Shown: positions 35,662-35,967 of the stretch, piece by piece | Layout: each line of letters opens with the position of its first letter | Numbering within the stretch: position 1 is the stretch's first letter | From: an uncultured Methanobrevibacter sp. | GTDB lineage: Archaea; Methanobacteriota; Methanobacteria; Methanobacteriales; Methanobacteriaceae | DNA length: 35,967 nt | Assembly (NCBI RefSeq): GCF_905235195.1 | Contig: NZ_CAJOKH010000018.1 | Coordinates: 1-35,967 of the forward strand | Direction of reading: 5' to 3' | Notes under the pieces: model-generated | What the model was told of the DNA's origin: nothing | Databases searched by the model: none | The model's input: only the letters and a program-made list of their open reading frames with translations | Position numbers and translations under genes: made by a program

Positions 35662-35905
35662 TTACTAATTTAATTTTTATTTTTCATATATAAACTTAAC
35701 CATTATGTAAATTCATTCTTAATTTCAATTATATATAATGTAACCAACTAATATTTTAGGGATATGTTATAGTAATGATCTACTATTAATAATCTCTATT
35801 TTTTGTAATTTATTTTTAATTTGATATGTGTTTTCTAATTTCTCACTTTTATTTATTGATAGATAATTACATTTTCTCTAATTTACAGGGGGTGTTTTTA
35901 ATATT

Positions 35906-35967
35906 ATGTTATCTAAATTTATATGGTGTTTAAAACAATTGTTACCTTTAACTTATGTAGGTAAAGA
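35906..35967 (+). CDS. start of a gene cut by the window edge
   Basis: ATG at 35906 opens a frame, MLSKFIWCLKQLLPLTYVGK, that runs off the end of the window without a stop. A GGGGGTG lies 10 to 16 bases upstream, a little far but usable. The start resembles those of small archaeal proteins with a WxxKQLLPLTY pattern, but the fragment is too short to name. It follows the hsdS gene in the same direction after about 245 gene-free bases. Confidence 0.45.
   Translation, partial: MLSKFIWCLKQLLPLTYVGK

Noticed and set aside
1-35967. tRNA or rRNA genes
   Set aside because: I searched by eye for T-loop (GTTCRANTC) and acceptor patterns and found no convincing match; a covariance search would settle it.

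Overview
The window is very AT-rich DNA from a methanogenic archaeon of the order Methanobacteriales, most likely Methanosphaera or a close relative. The evidence is direct: archaeal ether-lipid genes (geranylgeranylglyceryl phosphate synthase, HMG-CoA reductase), an archaeal HerA/NurA DNA-end-processing pair, ribosomal protein L40e, Tsr3, a PIN/KH ATPase, and ribosome binding sites of the AGGAGGTGAT type with the GGTGAT half used often. The genus is an inference from base composition and protein resemblance; no rRNA or tRNA gene was seen.

Layout. (1) 1-2481 is a gene graveyard: a zinc-ribbon/membrane remnant, a repeat-rich stretch, the C-terminal part of an IS4-type transposase with frameshift and stops, and a second broken ORF. 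(2) 2482-7582 is core information processing and lipid synthesis, all on the minus strand: herA, nurA, GGGP synthase, rpl40e, tsr3. (3) 7677-10360 holds two divergently transcribed membrane-anchored secreted proteins (one M14 peptidase-like), a small zinc-ribbon protein and an unknown protein. (4) 10709-13911 is a minus-strand operon of an XpaC-like membrane protein, a zinc-ribbon membrane protein, a TelA-family protein and a small membrane protein. (5) 14523-16121 (plus) has a DUF116 Cys-rich membrane protein and a secreted thermonuclease. (6) 16249-19748 has a NifU-like/GGGtGRT pair, a carboxymuconolactone decarboxylase-family protein, a nitroreductase and a small unknown. (7) 19797-25472 contains tandem 43-bp repeats, a frameshifted DUF1002 secreted protein, a dihydrouridine synthase, an iron-sulfur flavoprotein-like gene, small unknowns and hmgA. 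(8) 25496-31468 continues on the minus strand with sucD, an ACT-domain protein beside a phenylacetate-CoA ligase, a TIM-barrel isomerase/endonuclease-IV-like protein and a PIN-ATPase-KH protein. (9) 31886-35967 is an accessory island: a broken tyrosine recombinase, then a restriction-modification locus (nuclease-like domain, N6-adenine methylase, specificity subunit) and the start of another gene.

How the genes relate. hmgA and the GGGP synthase act early and late in making archaeal lipid precursors. NurA and HerA form the DNA end-resection machine. The restriction-modification locus looks like a two-subunit BcgI-style enzyme (nuclease+methylase chain plus separate specificity chain) whose first chain is split by a one-base frameshift in an A6 run. 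This is the most interesting single signal in the window: it would separate cutting from methylation, and could be a mutation, a phase-variable tract, a recoding site or a sequencing error. Other points worth checking are an apparent ATA start codon for the zinc-ribbon protein in the TelA operon, the GGGtGRT/NifU-like pair of unknown function, and several unexplained hairpins. I found no clear evidence of an entirely new system.
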